NCBI GenBank assembly: GCA_964035795.1
Contig: OZ038322.1
Coordinates: forward strand, 20,004,674 to 20,068,673
DNA length: 64,000 nt
Direction of reading: 5' to 3'
From: Pterobdella sp. o SKG-2022
Lineage: Eukaryota > Annelida > Clitellata > Hirudinida > Piscicolidae
The translations under genes and the position numbers were made by a program. The notes below the pieces were generated by a model. That model did not search any database. It saw only the letters and a program-made list of their open reading frames with translations, and was not told the origin of the DNA. The stretch's first letter is position 1; each line of letters opens with the position of its first letter. Shown here one piece after another: positions 63,701-64,000 of the stretch.

Positions 63701-64000
63701 TTTTCAAACTCAAAACAAAACTGAGTATAGTAAAAAAAGATCTAAATTCTATAAAAACAAGATTTAACACTCACATGATCTTGCGTATCCAGAAAATACA
63801 GTTTTTGAAAATTATTCAAGCTCAATATATTTGATGAAAGAGCAATAATGAAATCATAAAGGTTTATTGCTGTTTTATGATGAAATTTCATTTTTATAAA
63901 TCTCGTCAGGCATTTACATAGACTCAATTTATTAATTTGAGAATTATAAATGAATTTTCACTTAATAAAAACCTCAAAAAAGTATTACTAATAATTTTCA
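57736..64000. other. Gene-poor AT-rich stretch to the window end
   Basis: No gene, RNA or intact mobile element supported. A minus-strand open piece at about 61475-61585, after a possible TTCTCAG acceptor, and a patch at 62985-63060 are slightly less AT-rich, but I could not link either to anything. Confidence 0.35.

Noticed and set aside
40825..64000. CRISPR array, phage or bacterial operon
   Set aside because: The DNA is intron-rich animal sequence, and no regularly spaced direct repeats are present.

Overview
The window is nuclear DNA from an invertebrate animal. Every real gene is split by short, AT-rich introns with GT-AG borders, and I found one GC-AG border. The gene set is metazoan: an ankyrin of the ANK/ZU5/UPA/death-domain type, a LIM-only (LMO) factor and a Pumilio. 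I cannot name the phylum from sequence alone; the very high AT content, short introns and L2/CR1-like retroelements fit several marine or early-branching lineages. I read splice sites by eye, requiring reading phase to match at each junction and the conserved family sequence to continue across it.

Layout. 2-3639 (+): C-terminal 418 residues of an S28 serine peptidase (PRSS16/PRCP family), with decayed repeats in its introns. 4560-16571 (+): a complete ankyrin gene in 39 exons, 1,903 residues, most repeat exons being exactly 99 bp. 17816-20052 (-): an LMO gene of 4 exons, 228 residues, convergent with ankyrin. 21276-26784 (+): an unnamed ankyrin-repeat protein with a very acidic tail, 15 exons, 1,050 residues, including 51 consecutive glutamates. 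27136-30565 (-): an unrecognised 466-residue protein with SILK and RVxF-type PP1 docking motifs, two KEN boxes and a UIM-like helix. 33426-40824 (+): a complete Pumilio, 19 exons, 954 residues, with Pumilio-type binding sites in its own 3' region. LINE remnants lie in two Pumilio introns and just upstream of the gene.

From about 41.8 kb to the end the window is a gene-poor, AT-rich desert. It holds a dead 5'-truncated L2/CR1-like LINE (about 51.6-54.4 kb, minus) that is interrupted by a tRNA-derived SINE with a 10-bp target duplication, a second diverged copy of that SINE, a different tRNA-derived SINE, foldback elements, copies of a dispersed repeat of about 350 bp, and one weak candidate for the 3' end of a minus-strand gene near 46.6-46.9 kb.

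The genes do not form an operon or an evident pathway. Ankyrin is a membrane-cytoskeleton adaptor, LMO a transcription cofactor, Pumilio a translational repressor, and the S28 enzyme a lysosomal or secreted peptidase. The most interesting items are the Pumilio self-regulation signature, the putative PP1/APC-regulated protein, and the new repeat families.
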